Shown in pieces: positions 10,990 to 20,402 of a DNA stretch of 62,013 bases. The DNA lies in NCBI GenBank assembly GCA_945860355.1, contig CAMARB010000003.1:1-62013 (forward strand). The letters run 5' to 3'. The position numbers and the translations under genes were made by a program. Positions within the stretch are counted from its first letter, which is position 1; each line of letters starts with the position of its first letter. Source of the stretch: Chthoniobacter flavus (GTDB taxonomy: Bacteria; Verrucomicrobiota; Verrucomicrobiia; Chthoniobacterales; Chthoniobacteraceae). The notes below the pieces were generated by a model, which was given only the letters and a program-made list of their open reading frames with translations, was not told where the DNA came from and did no database searches.

Positions 10990-11686
10990 GCGCTGACTCG
11001 TTTGGATCGGGCTTCGGCGGAAGCGGCCCCTGGTGCGCGTAGAGCGTGGGATCCGGCAGGCCCGCCAGCAGGAACGCTTCCCGTCGCTCCACGCACGTGC
11101 CGCATTCCCCGCAGTGAATTTCCCCGCCCACGTAACACGACCACGTCTGCGCGAAATCCACCCCCAACTCCGCCCCCCGCCGGGCGATGGACGCTTTGTT
11201 CATCGCGATAAAGGGCCGCAGGATCTCGATGGCGGCGTACGTCCCCCGTTTCACCGCGTCCGCCATGGCCTGCATGAACGGCTCCCGGCAGTCGGGGTAA
11301 ATCGCGTGGTCCCCGGCGTGCGCGGCGATCACCAGCCCTTGCGCTTCCCGGCTTTCGGCAAGCCCCGCGGCGATGGCCAGCATGATCCCGTTGCGGAAGG
11401 GCACGACGGTTTTTTTCATCGACGCCTCCTCGTAATGGCCCGCCGGGATCTGGCCTCCGCCCTTGAGCAGGTCAGAGGTGAAATGGGTTGCCATGAAATC
11501 CAGAGGGATGACCAGGTGCGTCAGGCCGAGTTTCTCGGCGTGCCAGCGGGCAAAGGGGATTTCCCGGGCGTTGTGTTTGGAGCCGTAGTCGAAGCTCAGC
11601 GCGCAGCGGACTTCATGGTGCGCGTGCGCCTCGTAGAGGGCCGTCACCGAGTCCATCCCGCCGCTGAGCAACACGACCACCTTCAT
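10976..11686 (-). CDS. queC: 7-cyano-7-deazaguanine synthase
   Basis: MKVVVLLSGGMDSVTALYEA PP-loop; C-terminal CxxCxxC cluster; start moved to 11686. Confidence 0.95.
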   Translation of the reverse strand: MKVVVLLSGGMDSVTALYEAHAHHEVRCALSFDYGSKHNAREIPFARWHAEKLGLTHLVIPLDFMATHFTSDLLKGGGQIPAGHYEEASMKKTVVPFRNGIMLAIAAGLAESREAQGLVIAAHAGDHAIYPDCREPFMQAMADAVKRGTYAAIEILRPFIAMNKASIARRGAELGVDFAQTWSCYVGGEIHCGECGTCVERREAFLLAGLPDPTLYAHQGPLPPKPDPNESAHVDL

Positions 11687-12123
11687 TCCGGGAAACTGGC
11701 GTCCACGCTGACGGTGATCCCGCCGCGCGCGGCAAACTCGCCGTGCACGTTGAGCACGCGCGGCTGGCAGCAGGCGGCCAGATCCTCCAGGATCCGGTTC
11801 ACCACCTCCTCGTTGAAGCTGCGCGTGTTGCGGAACGCGGAGAGGTAAAACTTCAGCGACTTGGTTTCGATGCAGCGGTCGCCCGGGATGTATTCGATGC
11901 GGACCTTTGCAAAGTCGGGTTGGCCGGTGATCGGGCAAAGCGACGTGAAGTCCGAGCAGTCAAAGCGCACCCAGTAATCGCGCTGGGGGAAGCGGTTCTC
12001 GAACGTCTCAAGGATTTCAACGGAGGGTTTGCTGGGAAATTCAGCTTTGGCGTTGCCCAGCAGCGTCAGGCTGCCGCGGGATGTTTTTTTGGGCTTGGTC
12101 ATGAAAAATGGTTTCCCGAGCAC
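11683..12123 (-). CDS. queF: NADPH-dependent 7-cyano-7-deazaguanine reductase
   Basis: FTSLCPITGQPDFAKVRIEYIPGDRCIETKSLKFYLSAFRNT. Confidence 0.95.
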   Translation of the reverse strand: MLGKPFFMTKPKKTSRGSLTLLGNAKAEFPSKPSVEILETFENRFPQRDYWVRFDCSDFTSLCPITGQPDFAKVRIEYIPGDRCIETKSLKFYLSAFRNTRSFNEEVVNRILEDLAACCQPRVLNVHGEFAARGGITVSVDASFPE

Positions 12124-12220
12124 TAAGACGAGAACCTGTGCCGAAGCAAACGCGTTTTGAAGGCGGCCGCCAGATACCGTCCGCCGTTTTCAGGGGCTTG
12201 AGGGTTTTGGGCGCCCTTTC

Positions 12221-13435
12221 TCAAAGGGCGGCGGCCCGGGATTGGAGCCAGGCCAGGGCCGAGTGCGCCGCCTGGGTGCCGCTGGCAAAACAGCCGGTGA
12301 GCAGATACCCCCCGGTGGGCGCTTCCCAGTCGATCATTTCGCCGGCCACAAACACGCCCGGCACGGCCCGCAGCATCAGCCCCGGGTCCAGCGCGTCCCA
12401 ACACACGCCGCCCGCCGAGGAAATGGCTTCCGCGATCGGGCGCGGCCCGGTGAGCGGCAACACACAGTTTTTCACCCGCTCGGCAAGTTCCTGCGCGGAT
12501 CCGTAAGGGCCTTGTCCGGGCAAGTTGCCGAGGATCGCCACGACCGCCTCGCCCAGGCGCCAGCGTTGCCGGGCTTCCTCAAGGAAATTGCGCCGGATCG
12601 GCCCCATCCGGGCCACGAGTTCTTCCCGGGTAAACGTGGGCTTGAAATCAATCCGCAACTCCGGGCGCGCCTGGGATCGGAGCACGGCACCCAGTTGGTA
12701 AAGGGCCCCGCCTTCGAGCCCGTACCGGGTCACCAACAGTTCTCCCGCGACCTCTTCTTCGCCCGCCCGCACGACAATGCTTTTGATCGGGCGCCCCTCC
12801 GCAACGTCCAGAGCGGCCTGCGGCCAGGGCAGTTCCCAGCCGCAGTTGGCGGGTTCCAACGGCCTCGTTTTTACTCCCGCCGCGCTCAAACCCTCGATCC
12901 ACCGGCCGTCGGAGCCGGTTTCCGGCCAGGACCCGCCGCCCATCGCCAGGATCACGGCGTCCGCAGTGGCGGTTTTTGGCTCGCCGTTGACTTCGAACTC
13001 CAGGGTGAGGGGCGCGCCCGGCCGCAGCCCGGTCCACCGGTGGTGCGTGGCAAAACGCACGCCTCGGGTGCGCAGCCGTTGCAGCCAGCGCCTCAGCAGC
13101 GGCGCCGCCTTGAGGGCCCGCGGGTAAACGCGGCCCGTGGAGGCAACAAAGGTTTCCACGCCCAATTCCGCTGCCCACCCCCGGAGCGCTTCGCCATCAA
13201 ACCGCCCCAGCATCGCTTCCCAGACCCCGGCGGGCTGCTCCGGACCGTGGTAACGGGTGGCAAATTTATCGCGCGGCTCGGCCTTGGTGAGGTTGAGCCC
13301 GCCGCGTCCGGCCACGAGGAACTTCCGGCCCACGGAGGCTTTGGCCTCGTAGAGCGTGACCGCAGCTCCCCCGTCGGCCGCAATCTCGGCTGCCCTCAGC
13401 CCAGCCGGGCCTCCCCCTACAATTGCAATCTCCAT
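12221..13435 (-). CDS. NAD(P)/FAD-dependent oxidoreductase, HI0933-like flavoprotein
   Basis: MEIAIVGGGPAGLRAAEIAADGG dinucleotide-binding motif; GRGGLNLT; start placed at 13435. Confidence 0.9.
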   Translation of the reverse strand: MEIAIVGGGPAGLRAAEIAADGGAAVTLYEAKASVGRKFLVAGRGGLNLTKAEPRDKFATRYHGPEQPAGVWEAMLGRFDGEALRGWAAELGVETFVASTGRVYPRALKAAPLLRRWLQRLRTRGVRFATHHRWTGLRPGAPLTLEFEVNGEPKTATADAVILAMGGGSWPETGSDGRWIEGLSAAGVKTRPLEPANCGWELPWPQAALDVAEGRPIKSIVVRAGEEEVAGELLVTRYGLEGGALYQLGAVLRSQARPELRIDFKPTFTREELVARMGPIRRNFLEEARQRWRLGEAVVAILGNLPGQGPYGSAQELAERVKNCVLPLTGPRPIAEAISSAGGVCWDALDPGLMLRAVPGVFVAGEMIDWEAPTGGYLLTGCFASGTQAAHSALAWLQSRAAAL

Positions 13436-13553
13436 GCGCCATCGAATCAGACTCCGCCCGGCCCCTGCAACGCTCTCTTTGCCCGGGGCGCCAAGGAGCC
13501 CCGGTTTGCGCGCCGGGGCACTGCCGATTCTGGGGCTGTGGGAGCCCGGGCCT

Positions 13554-13581
13554 CCGCAGTCGATCAACGATATTTTGTGTG
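13554..13581. repeat. 28-bp dispersed repeat copy 1 (ccgcagYcgatcaacgatattttgtgtg)
   Basis: One mismatch to 18794..18821. Confidence 0.75.
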
Positions 13582-13823
13582 GCCCCCCACTCACCCCCCC
13601 ACTCAGCTTGGGTAGGAATCCAAAAGCATACCCCTCTCATCGAGCGAATTTTGGAATGGAACATCTGCCCTTTGCCGAAGTTGGAGCCGGACCCGCAAAA
13701 TCCGGCTGAACGCCGCGCGGTTGCAGGCTGTTTTTTAGTCCCGACCTTCGTTTTCGGTTGAAGAGAACATCCCTTCCCCTCCTTGCTTCCGGCCCTCCAC
13801 TCCCCTAGCCATGGGGCACCCCC

Positions 13824-14690
13824 ATGCGCATCGTAATCGCCCTTCTCTCCCTGTTCGCCGCGCTGACCGCGGGCGCCCAGGAAAAATCCTCCAGGACACC
13901 AGCCAGAGTCTATCCGCCCGTCATCGAGGGGGCGAAGTCCGAGACCTACCGCAAGGTCGGCGACACCGAGCTCAAGGTCTGGATCTTCGACCCCGAGCGG
14001 AAAGGCGCAAAGCCCCTGCCCGCCATCGTGTTCTTTTTCGGCGGCGGCTGGTCCTCCGGTTCGCCCACGCAGTTTGAACCGCAGAGCCGTCACCTCGCCG
14101 CCCGCGGCATGATCGCGCTTGTCGCCGACTACCGCGTCAAGACCCGCCAGAACGCCAAACCGGTCGACTGCGTCGCCGACGCCAAGGCCTGCGTGCGCTG
14201 GGTGCGCGCCAACGCCGGACGCCTGGGCATCGACCCGGACCGCATCGCGGTCGGCGGCGGTTCGGCCGGCGGCCACCTCGCGGCCTCTGTGGCGACCCTG
14301 CCCGGGCTCGACCCCGCCCCGGATGACAAGGCCATCTCCTGCCTGCCCAACGCCCTTGTGCTCTTCAATCCCGCCACCGTCATGGCGCCCCTCCCCGGTC
14401 TGGATCTCAAGGGCTTTTTCGGCTGCGAACCGAACGAGATTTCGCCGCTTCACCACGTGAAGAAAGGCATGCCGCCCACGATCATCTTCCACGGCAAGGC
14501 CGACGCCACCGTGCCCTACGCGACCGTCGAAAAATTCGCCGAAGTCATGAAGGCCGCCGGCAACCGTTGCGAACTCGTCGGCTACGAAGGCCAGCCGCAC
14601 GGGTTCTTCAACAAGGCGAAGTATGCCGAGACCCTCGCGGCGACCGACGATTTCCTCGTCTCGCTCGGCTATCTGCCGGCCAAGAAATAA
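13824..14690 (+). CDS. Secreted alpha/beta hydrolase (esterase, BD-FAE-like)
   Basis: Signal peptide; FFFGGGWSSGS oxyanion region; GGGSAGGHLAA nucleophile elbow. Confidence 0.85.
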   Translation: MRIVIALLSLFAALTAGAQEKSSRTPARVYPPVIEGAKSETYRKVGDTELKVWIFDPERKGAKPLPAIVFFFGGGWSSGSPTQFEPQSRHLAARGMIALVADYRVKTRQNAKPVDCVADAKACVRWVRANAGRLGIDPDRIAVGGGSAGGHLAASVATLPGLDPAPDDKAISCLPNALVLFNPATVMAPLPGLDLKGFFGCEPNEISPLHHVKKGMPPTIIFHGKADATVPYATVEKFAEVMKAAGNRCELVGYEGQPHGFFNKAKYAETLAATDDFLVSLGYLPAKK

Positions 14691-14693
14691 GCC

Positions 14694-16502
14694 ATGCGCC
14701 TGATCCTCGCCTGCTTGATCCTCCTAGCCTGCCGCCTCTCGGGCGCGACGCAGCCCAACGTGGTCGTGCTGCTGGCCGACGACGCCGGCTGGGGCGATTA
14801 TTCCTTCAACGGCAACCGCCAGATCGCCACGCCGAACATCGACTCCATCGCCAAGGGCGGCGTCCACTTCGAGCGTTTCTTCGTCCAGCCGGTCTGTTCT
14901 CCCACCCGGTCCGAATTCCTGACCGGACGCTATCACCGCCGCCTCGGCGTGTACGGCGTGTCGACCGGCCAGGAGCGGATGAACCCCGACGAAAAAACCT
15001 TCGCCGACTCCTTCAAGGCGGCGGGCTACGTGACGGGCATCTTCGGCAAGTGGCACAACGGCAGCCAGTGGCCTTACCATCCGCTCGCCCGAGGCTTCGA
15101 GACCTTCTGGGGTTACACCTCCGGGCACTGGGGCGAATACTTCGACGCGCCCCTCGAACACAACGGCGTCATGAAGTCCTCGCAGGGCTACATCGTCGAC
15201 GTGCTCACCGAAAAGGCTCTGCAGTTCATCGAGCGGAACCAGTCCAAACCTTTCCTCTGCTTCGTGCCGTTCACCACCCCGCATTCGCCTTGGTCCGTTC
15301 CGGCGAGCGACTGGGCGCGCTTCAAGGACAAGCCCATCGCGCAGACCGCCACGCAGGCGGCCAACGAGCGGGTCAACGAGCGGGTCAACGAGCGGGTCAA
15401 CGAGACGCGGTGCGCCCTCGCCATGGTGGAGAACCAGGATCGCAACGTCGGACGCATCCTCGCCAAGCTCAAGGAACTCCACCTCGAGAACGACACCATC
15501 GTGGTCTACTTCTCCGACAACGGTCCGAACGGCCACCGCTGGACCGGCGGCATGAAGGGCACCAAAGGTTCCACCGATGAGGGCGGCGTGCGTTCGCCGC
15601 TCTTTATCCGCTGGCCCGCGCAGATCGCCGCCGGCACGCGAGTCAAACCCATCGCCGGGGCAATCGACCTCGCCCCGACCTTGCACGCTCTCGCGGGCGT
15701 GAAACGACTCGGGGATAAGCCTCTCGACGGCCGCGACCTTTCGCCGCTGCTCAAGAACGCTACCGACGCCGACTGGGCGCCCCGCCAGATCTTTCAGACC
15801 TGGGGCGGCAACGTCAGCGTGCGCACCGAGACCCATCGTCTCGACAACGCCGGCGACCTCTTCGACATGGACGCCGATCCGGGGCAGACCAAGCCGATCC
15901 AGGCCTCCCAGCCGGAGCTGGCCCGGGAACTCACCGCCGCGGTGGTCGCGTGGCGCAGGGAGATGGGCATCGCTGCGCCCGGCGGCAAAGGCAAGGGGGG
16001 CAACGGCCCCGGCGGCGCTGTCGATCCGCGGCCCATCGCGGTGGGTTACCGCGAGTTCCCGATCACCATCTTGCCGGCCCGCGACGGCGAACCACGCGGC
16101 GGGATGCGCCGCAGCGCGGCGGCGCCCAACTCCTCTTATTTTGTCCACTGGACCAAGCCGACCGACGCCGCCGTCTGGAACATCGAAGTGGTCACCACCG
16201 GCATGTATGTCGTGACGCTCGACTACGCCTGCGCCGCGGCCGACGTGGGCTCGCAGATCGAGTTTTCCCTCGGAGGCGCCCGCCTCAGGGGCAAGGTCAG
16301 CGAAGCCTTCGATAGCCCGCTTAAACCGGAACAAGACACCCTCCCCCGGCCGTCCGCCGAGTCGGTCATGCGCGACTTCCGGACGATGACCCTGGGCGAG
16401 GTGCGCCTCGAGCCAGGCAAAGGCGAACTCAAGCTGCGCGCCACCGACATCCCAGGCAAGAGCGTGATGGACCTTCGCCGCGTGACCCTCACCTTGAAGT
16501 AA
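14694..16502 (+). CDS. Secreted sulfatase with additional C-terminal domain
   Basis: NVVVLLADDAGWGDYSFNGN; formylglycine motif CSPTRSEFLTG. Confidence 0.92.
   Translation: MRLILACLILLACRLSGATQPNVVVLLADDAGWGDYSFNGNRQIATPNIDSIAKGGVHFERFFVQPVCSPTRSEFLTGRYHRRLGVYGVSTGQERMNPDEKTFADSFKAAGYVTGIFGKWHNGSQWPYHPLARGFETFWGYTSGHWGEYFDAPLEHNGVMKSSQGYIVDVLTEKALQFIERNQSKPFLCFVPFTTPHSPWSVPASDWARFKDKPIAQTATQAANERVNERVNERVNETRCALAMVENQDRNVGRILAKLKELHLENDTIVVYFSDNGPNGHRWTGGMKGTKGSTDEGGVRSPLFIRWPAQIAAGTRVKPIAGAIDLAPTLHALAGVKRLGDKPLDGRDLSPLLKNATDADWAPRQIFQTWGGNVSVRTETHRLDNAGDLFDMDADPGQTKPIQASQPELARELTAAVVAWRREMGIAAPGGKGKGGNGPGGAVDPRPIAVGYREFPITILPARDGEPRGGMRRSAAAPNSSYFVHWTKPTDAAVWNIEVVTTGMYVVTLDYACAAADVGSQIEFSLGGARLRGKVSEAFDSPLKPEQDTLPRPSAESVMRDFRTMTLGEVRLEPGKGELKLRATDIPGKSVMDLRRVTLTLK
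15363..15398 (+). repeat. 12-bp in-frame tandem repeat (aacgagcgggtc)x3
   Basis: Three perfect copies encoding NERVNERVNERV inside the sulfatase. Confidence 0.95.
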
Positions 16503-16556
16503 ACATGCCGCCGATGTCACGGCGGTCGGTTTTAGGAACGGCGGGTTACTGATGGA

Positions 16557-17084
16557 TTAACGGCGACGAGTCGAATTTGAACCCCAGCAGGTTGCCAGCG
16601 TCGCCTTCGTCGGATCAATCAGGACGGGAGAGGTCACGGGTGCCGGCCCCCAGAGGCCTTTCCGAAACGGATACTCGCCGGTGAGCAGCGCATATCGCGA
16701 GGGCGTGCAAACCGATGAGGCCGAGTGTGCATCTGTAAACCGCCGGCCTTCGCTTGCGAGGCGGTCGATGTTCGGCGTCTTCACCTTTGTCGCGCCGTAG
16801 CAGCCCACGTCGCCGTAACCGAGGTCATCGGCAAGGATGAGTACGATGTTGGGCCGCTGATCCGCAGCAAGCGCGCTGACAGCAATGAGGTGAGCGAGGA
16901 AGAGGATGGAGAGAAGGTTTATGGGGTGATGAGTCTGGATCTGCCTGGGGAACGCAGCTTTCGAGGATTTCGTGCCGACTTTCGGAGTGAGACCGATGTT
17001 GACGCCAGCCCAGCCTCGGCGCTTTTGCCCGTGCCACCCTCCGTCCAATGGAATGTGCAGTGTTGCGCACGCAGGGCGCGCCAA
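16557..17084 (-). pseudogene. N-terminal fragment of a sulfatase
   Basis: Signal peptide and [22 protein letters not shown]...[19 protein letters not shown], then truncated after DPTKATLAT. Confidence 0.8.
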
Positions 17085-17579
17085 AGAAGAGGTGGAGCGA
17101 GTCGAGTGCGAAGTGTCATGATCATGGGGGGTGGCGCAGTTTGCTGAGGGAGCGGGACAACGGGGGAGGGCCGGTCTGCGGGCATGGCCGCGGGTTCAAT
17201 CGTAACCCGCATTGGGTTTGCAGCCAGAGGCAAGGGACGCAAAGAGGAAGACAGAAAATGCAACGCGAGCGCGATGGATGCACGGAAGAGGGCTGTTCCC
17301 CTCCGAGGCCTCCTGTTCGAGTTCGGAGAGCTTTATTGAGTAGAAAATCTCTCGGTTCCTTTTCAGGCGACCAAAACGCGCAGAGCCACTCTCTGAGCCC
17401 CAAAATTCGTTCCGTGAACCCGCCGGAGCAAAAAGCGGTGAAACGTTGGGTTCGAAATTAAAACGGCGCGGACGTGCGTCTCTGGAGGCGCAGGGGGTGT
17501 TTTCACATTTTGTCTGTCCCCAGCGTTCCCATCCCCTGCGCTCCCAAAAAGACGCAGGGCCGGGTAGTGACGGCGCTTG

Positions 17580-18223
17580 GGGAGTTGGTGTTGCGGATGC
17601 GGGGCGGGGTGCCTGGGAAATTGGTGGGAGAGTTGACCGCGCCGGGCGAGTCCACGGTGATGGCGAGGCTTGCGGCGGAAAAACACATTTACAGCGCGGC
17701 CACGGTGTTGCCGGAGGGCATGAGGCGGGTGCCGGAATCGGTGTTCAATCGCGCGTATGAGAACGGGCGCTACACGGCGTTCCTTGAGGCGGTGGTGGAT
17801 GAGGGCGCCGAGATCAACCGCGGCATTGCCCAGAGTGCCTTCCCTCAAGGGGCGGGTTCCGGACTGATGACCGTGAGCGAAGCGGGAGTGGTGCGGCTGG
17901 TGGGACGACTCGCTGACGGGGCGACCATTTCCCATGCGAACCGGCTGTCGCCCACGCTGGGCTGGCCGGTGTATGCGGCGCTCTATGGAGACCGAGGGTT
18001 TGTCACGGGCAGGGTGCAGTTTGACGCGGCTCAGGCGGGCATCGATGCCGTCTGCGACGCGATGGAATGGGTGCGTCCAGCCGGGCGGACTCCGCCTTAT
18101 CGGGCCGGATGGCCGGATGGAATCGCTCTGGGATTCGCGGCGTCCAAGGATGCTGTCCCGGCCAGTTCGGCGAACCCCTCCAGCGTGTTCGGCCCTCGGT
18201 TGCCTGTGAACGCGGCCCAGTAG
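17580..18223 (+). pseudogene. Likely remnant of a large surface/repeat protein
   Basis: AYENGRYTAFL...FPQGAGSGLMTVSEAGVVRLVGRLADGATISHANRLSPTLGWPVYAALYGDRGFVTGRV resembles C-terminal repeats of large Verrucomicrobial secreted proteins; no plausible start or full domain context. Confidence 0.5.
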
Positions 18224-18399
18224 TTCGCGACCGTGGCGGTGGCGCTGTCCGGGGGCGGGTTGGATGCAATCGCGTGGCAACCGGCTCGTGTGACCCGGGA
18301 TTATGTTCTCAGAATGTCGGGTTCGACCCCCGCCAACAGCCCACTGAGGGGTTTTGAACGAGGGTTTTCGCCGGGCGATGGCGCAGATTCATGGCTGCC

Positions 18400-18690
18400 C
18401 CCAAGAGCCTAAAGGGCTTACGACCTCCAGCCCACGGTCGGCCGAATGGAATGAGGCCTACCCTGGGAGCTGGTGGAGTCATGATTCAACCGCAAAGCGG
18501 GTCCGGCCTGCACGGAGGCCAGACCGCCGATTGGGGGCGCAACCCCGCCGGGGTTAAATCGTTTAGCGGGACGTGGTCCCCGGGGTAGCGGTCTGGCGGC
18601 CGCAACCCTGGGCTGAAGGACGGGAACGCCGTTGTCGGAGGGAAACGGCCGGGCAAAATGGCGTAATGCCGTTGGCGTTTGGTGGGGAAT
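18400..18690. repeat. Palindrome-rich intergenic repeat mosaic
   Basis: Many short complementary GC arms (e.g. gcgcaaccccgccggggtta, ggtccccggggtagc, tggcgtaatgccgttggcgtttgg); no convincing CDS. Confidence 0.4.
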
Positions 18691-18793
18691 GCGTTTGGTG
18701 CGCGCCGCTGTGGCAGGCTTCTTATGCCGCCGCCGTGCCCGGTAATGCCCGCGAGCCGTGCTCCTCGCGCACGCCCTCTGCGCCTTTGGGCTG

Positions 18794-18821
18794 CCGCAGC
18801 CGATCAACGATATTTTGTGTG
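18794..18821. repeat. 28-bp dispersed repeat copy 2
   Basis: ccgcagccgatcaacgatattttgtgtg, matches 13554..13581 with one mismatch. Confidence 0.75.
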
Positions 18822-18997
18822 TGCCCTGTGCTCTAGGATCTGCAGATCGGTGCGGCGCAAGGGACGGTCAATCGTGGAAATATCTCCAGCAGACTGAGCC
18901 GCTGAGGATCTCGCAAGCCTGGGACATCCGGGAGGCGGGTTTGGCGCGTTTTGCCCAGTGGGGGGAAATTTTCTCCAGAAAAAACTCAATACATCGA

Positions 18998-19495
18998 ATG
19001 AAAAAAAGTCTCTATATCGCCGCCGCGGCTTTTGTCTCGGCCTCATTGATCTCCACTTCGCACATCTCCACTGCGCAAGCCGCGGCGGAGGAGAAAACAG
19101 TGGTGGCAGTTGCCTCCGAAGCTGGAAATTTCAAAACCTTGGTCTCAGCCATCAAAGCCGCAGGCCTTTCGGAAAAACTGAGTGGCAAAGGCCCTTTCAC
19201 GGTGTTCGCACCCACCGATGAAGCTTTTGCCAAACTTCCAGCCGGCACGGTGGACAACCTGCTCAAACCTGAGAACAAGCAAAAGCTCACCGATCTGCTC
19301 ACCTACCATGTCGTGCAAGGAAAAATCATGGCTGCCGATGTGAAAACCGGCCCGGTGAAGACGGTAAACGGCAAGGAGGTTGAGCTCAAATCCGAGAACG
19401 GCAAAGTGACCGTGGGTAAGGCTCAGGTCACCAAAGCGGATGTGGACGCTTTCAATGGAGTCATTCACGTCGTCGACACGGTGTTGATGCCGTAA
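18998..19495 (+). CDS. Secreted fasciclin (FAS1) domain protein
   Basis: Signal peptide; FTVFAPTDEAFAKLPAGTVDNLL, LLTYHVVQGK, NGVIHVVDTVLMP; start at 18998 rather than 18758. Confidence 0.95.
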   Translation: MKKSLYIAAAAFVSASLISTSHISTAQAAAEEKTVVAVASEAGNFKTLVSAIKAAGLSEKLSGKGPFTVFAPTDEAFAKLPAGTVDNLLKPENKQKLTDLLTYHVVQGKIMAADVKTGPVKTVNGKEVELKSENGKVTVGKAQVTKADVDAFNGVIHVVDTVLMP

Positions 19496-19542
19496 GGCCT
19501 TGTTGAAAAGAGCTGGGGGAAGAGCTCGCCAGCCCTTCCCGG

Positions 19543-19570
19543 GTCAGGACTCCTCGCACGGAGTCCTGAC
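19543..19570. other. Perfect 11-bp-stem hairpin downstream of FAS1 gene
   Basis: gtcaggactcc tcgcac ggagtcctgac; no strong T run. Confidence 0.5.
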
Positions 19571-20402
19571 TTCGTTTCCTCCCGAGCCTTTGCGGCCGAA
19601 TGCCAGGTTTGATTCTCCCGGGCTCTGTTGTGTGCGCTTCGCCGGATCCGATTTTCTGGAGTCGGTGTTTGAACTCGTCATTGAACGAACTGCGCGTTTC
19701 TGGAGGGGCGTTGGTTTGCTGGGATTGCTTCATTTTGGTCCGCAACTTTCAGAACCCTTCCCGTCTTTCCGTTCAACCGTGACAGGCTCCGTGCGTCTTC
19801 GCAGAGGGGGCGAGCGGTTCGGCCTTCGCATGGATAATTTATGTGTCCCCCGTGCAATTCCCAAATCGCTCGTTTTGGGTGGCGACCTCAGCGAGGTTGT
19901 GATGAATCGGTCTACTCCATCTGACTGCCGGAGGTCCCGTGGCGGGCAGTTTTCAGGGGACATGCCTGAATGGCACTGAATGAAGCCCGAAAGCCGAAGT
20001 TCCAACCTGCTTGTTTGGGTCCTTTGAGATCTTTGAGGATGTGCCCGGTGCAGGGTTGGGAGAGGGGAAGGGAAACCGCAGAGGAACGCAGATGCGCGCA
20101 GAGGAATTCTGAGGTGAAATCCTCGCTGCGATCTTTGAGATCTTTGCGGTTACGAAAAAACCGTGCACGGGCCACGGGCTCGGAGCCTCACTTGGCCGAG
20201 CCCTCCTCAATCTTCACCGCAGAGGAACGCAAGGGGCTCAAAGATTCCGGGAGTTCACGCGAACGCGCGGTGCCAAGAGTTGGCGAATCCGCTCGCCCAA
20301 AAAGCGCCCCGTTGCCCCGGTCACAGAGGGAAACGTCGAAAAGAAGCCTGAACTCAGTGCCATGCGGGACATGCCCTCTGTGCGAAATCCCCCCCTTGGT
20401 GT

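Noticed and set aside
12124-12220. Possible preQ1 riboswitch upstream of queF
   Set aside because: No preQ1-I/II consensus recognisable by eye; an Infernal scan would be needed to exclude it
14724-16520. 598-aa minus-strand ORF
   Set aside because: Antisense shadow of the sulfatase; the VDPLVDPLVDPLV run is simply the complement of the 12-bp repeat
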